DNA of 6,839 nucleotides from positions 1 to 6,839 of the forward strand of contig CAMWMT010000143.1 of the NCBI GenBank assembly GCA_947175375.1, read 5' to 3'. This DNA is from an uncultured Clostridiaceae bacterium. GTDB taxonomy: Bacteria; Bacillota; Clostridia; Lachnospirales; Lachnospiraceae. The position numbers and the translations under genes were made by a program. Positions 5,862 to 6,839 of the stretch are shown one piece after another. Position 1 is the first letter of the stretch. The number at the start of each line of letters is the position of its first letter. The notes under the pieces were generated by a model. That model saw nothing but the letters and a program-made list of their open reading frames with translations. It searched no databases and was not told where the DNA came from.

Positions 5862-6839
5862 AAGAATGCAGATGTCATGTGTTGTTGTCATGACGCTGGT
5901 GCTGTGTATTGGCATTGCTTTTGGGATGAGATATGGGACTCGTAAGGATGTGGAGGTTTTTGCATCAGGGATGTCTCTTTTTCAAACAGCAGGTGAAGAA
6001 TGGACGCAGATACAACTGGGAGACAGCGGGAATAGTGAATCAGACAGTACGATAATGATTAGTCAGGGCGGAAAATACCGAATCCGGGGGACTCTGGAGG
6101 AAGGGCAGATCTGCGTGGATGTGGCAGATGGCGAGGAAGTGGTGCTATGTCTGGCCGGGGTGCAGATCAGCAATTCTACAGGGGCAGCAGTTTACATAAA
6201 AAATGCAGAACAGACCACGATCTGTCTGGAGAACGGAATGGAAAATATTCTTCAGAGCGGAGAGAAAGCAGATACAGAGATTTTGGCAAATATTGCAAGT
6301 ACTAAAAATACGGAAAATGCTGCAAATACAGAAAATACACAAAATGAAGAAGAGATGTCATCGGCAAAAGCTGCAGTCTATGCCCGGGATGATCTGTCTA
6401 TCACAGGAAAAGGAATATTGAAAGTGTATGGCTATCTCGGGAACGGGATACACACGACAAATCATATGACCATTGACAGCGGAACGATCTGCGTGGAGGC
6501 AGCGAATGCTGGTATCAAAGGAAAAGACTCGGTGACGATCACTGGTGGTGATTTTTCTATTATCTCCGGCGGAGACGGTATAAAATCCAATGATACAACT
6601 GGCGAAGAATATGGCCGGATCAGCATCTCCGGTGGGAATTTTTTGATTGAGAGCGGTGAGGATGGGATACAGGCGGAGACTATCCTCGATATTTCCGGTG
6701 GAGAGTTTACAATCACTTCAGGTGGTGGGAGCGAAGCAGCACCAGATCTGTCGGAAAGAGCAGAAGAAGGATTTTTCGGACGCCCGGGAGGAAGAAATGA
6801 AGGATTTATGCCATGGGGCGGAAAGGAAGATACGGGGAT
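5848..6839 (+). CDS. Secreted or membrane-anchored beta-helix carbohydrate-binding protein (DUF4353/Cthe_2159-like), 3'-truncated
   Basis: The frame stays open for 330 codons to the window end. Starting at TTG 5848 (Met-1), residues 1-10 carry two Arg and 11-27 form one hydrophobic helix (VVVMTLVLCIGIAFG at 12-26), so the protein is exported or held by an N-terminal anchor; VFA-SG at 37-41 could be a signal peptidase site. No lipobox is present. Residues ~75-135 resemble the opening of DUF4353 proteins (YRIRGTLEEGQ, LAGVQISNSTGAAVYIKNA). Residues 183-291 form about five coils of ~22 residues, with ISGGxFxI and GIK/GIQ turns (AGIKGKD, DGIKSND, DGIQAET), typical of a right-handed parallel beta-helix. 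A Gly-rich loop follows (from 292). The founding member binds plant cell-wall polysaccharide; binding here is inferred from family. An Asn-rich linker (148-168) interrupts the N-terminal part. It overlaps the acetyltransferase by 14 bases. If ATG 5866 is used instead, the Arg residues are lost. The C-terminus is missing. Confidence 0.82.
   Translation, partial: MEWNRRMQMSCVVVMTLVLCIGIAFGMRYGTRKDVEVFASGMSLFQTAGEEWTQIQLGDSGNSESDSTIMISQGGKYRIRGTLEEGQICVDVADGEEVVLCLAGVQISNSTGAAVYIKNAEQTTICLENGMENILQSGEKADTEILANIASTKNTENAANTENTQNEEEMSSAKAAVYARDDLSITGKGILKVYGYLGNGIHTTNHMTIDSGTICVEAANAGIKGKDSVTITGGDFSIISGGDGIKSNDTTGEEYGRISISGGNFLIESGEDGIQAETILDISGGEFTITSGGGSEAAPDLSERAEEGFFGRPGGRNEGFMPWGGKEDTG
6289..6351 (+). 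repeat. In-frame 9-base tandem repeat coding an Asn-x-x linker
   Basis: Five consecutive 9-base units, each starting AAT, run from 6307 to 6351 (AATACGGAA, AATGCTGCA, AATACAGAA, AATACACAA, AATGAAGAA), coding NTE-NAA-NTE-NTQ-NEE. Two more degenerate units (AATATTGCA, AGTACTAAA) precede them from 6289. The tract lies within the beta-helix gene, between the N-terminal strands and the first clear coil. It keeps frame and is locally A-rich (18 G+C in the 60 bases from 6301). Confidence 0.8.

Noticed and set aside
5878..5907. Lipoprotein attachment at Cys11 or Cys20 of the beta-helix protein
   Set aside because: The preceding residues (QMS-C, LVL-C) do not match a lipobox, and Cys20 lies mid-helix.
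6203..6421. 72-codon plus-strand frame and an 84-codon minus-strand frame at 6462-6716 inside the beta-helix gene
   Set aside because: Both are shadows of the long 5848-6839 frame, which has a ribosome binding site, an export segment and family-typical repeats.

Overview
The window looks like chromosome from a Gram-positive anaerobe of the Clostridia, most likely Lachnospiraceae-like. The reasons are the Bacillus/Clostridium-type glutamate synthase small subunit (MGK start, long Cys-x12-Cys spacing), strong GGAGG ribosome binding sites, a TTGACA/TATATA promoter, and a secreted DUF4353-type beta-helix protein, a family common in gut Firmicutes. The genus assignment is inference. All genes read on the + strand.

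Region 1 (1-5179) is the glutamate synthase (GOGAT) pair. The large subunit gltB enters from the left already open: roughly the first 290-300 residues, including the catalytic N-terminal cysteine of the glutaminase domain, lie outside the window. gltD starts inside the gltB stop codon (TGATG) with its Shine-Dalgarno sequence in gltB, so the two are translationally coupled and should be made in equal amounts. Together they convert glutamine plus 2-oxoglutarate into two glutamates using NADPH. Both genes avoid TTA, CTA and TCA over long stretches, which creates long but meaningless antisense open frames.

Region 2 (5180-5345) is a 166-base spacer. It holds a good intrinsic terminator that closes the gltBD operon, then a sigma-A-type promoter. 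A 20-base near-perfect palindrome covers the end of the -10 box and the likely transcription start, and is a candidate operator.

Region 3 (5346-6839) is a second transcription unit with different composition (about 40% G+C over the first 240 bases, freely using TTA/CTA/TCA). It encodes a GNAT acetyltransferase, followed with a 14-base overlap by a gene that probably starts at TTG 5848 and runs off the right edge. That gene encodes a membrane-anchored or secreted right-handed beta-helix protein of the carbohydrate-binding DUF4353/Cthe_2159 type. It contains a 9-base tandem repeat encoding an Asn-xx-Asn-xx linker. The tight coupling of the two is the least ordinary part of the window. No RNA gene, mobile element or CRISPR array was recognised.
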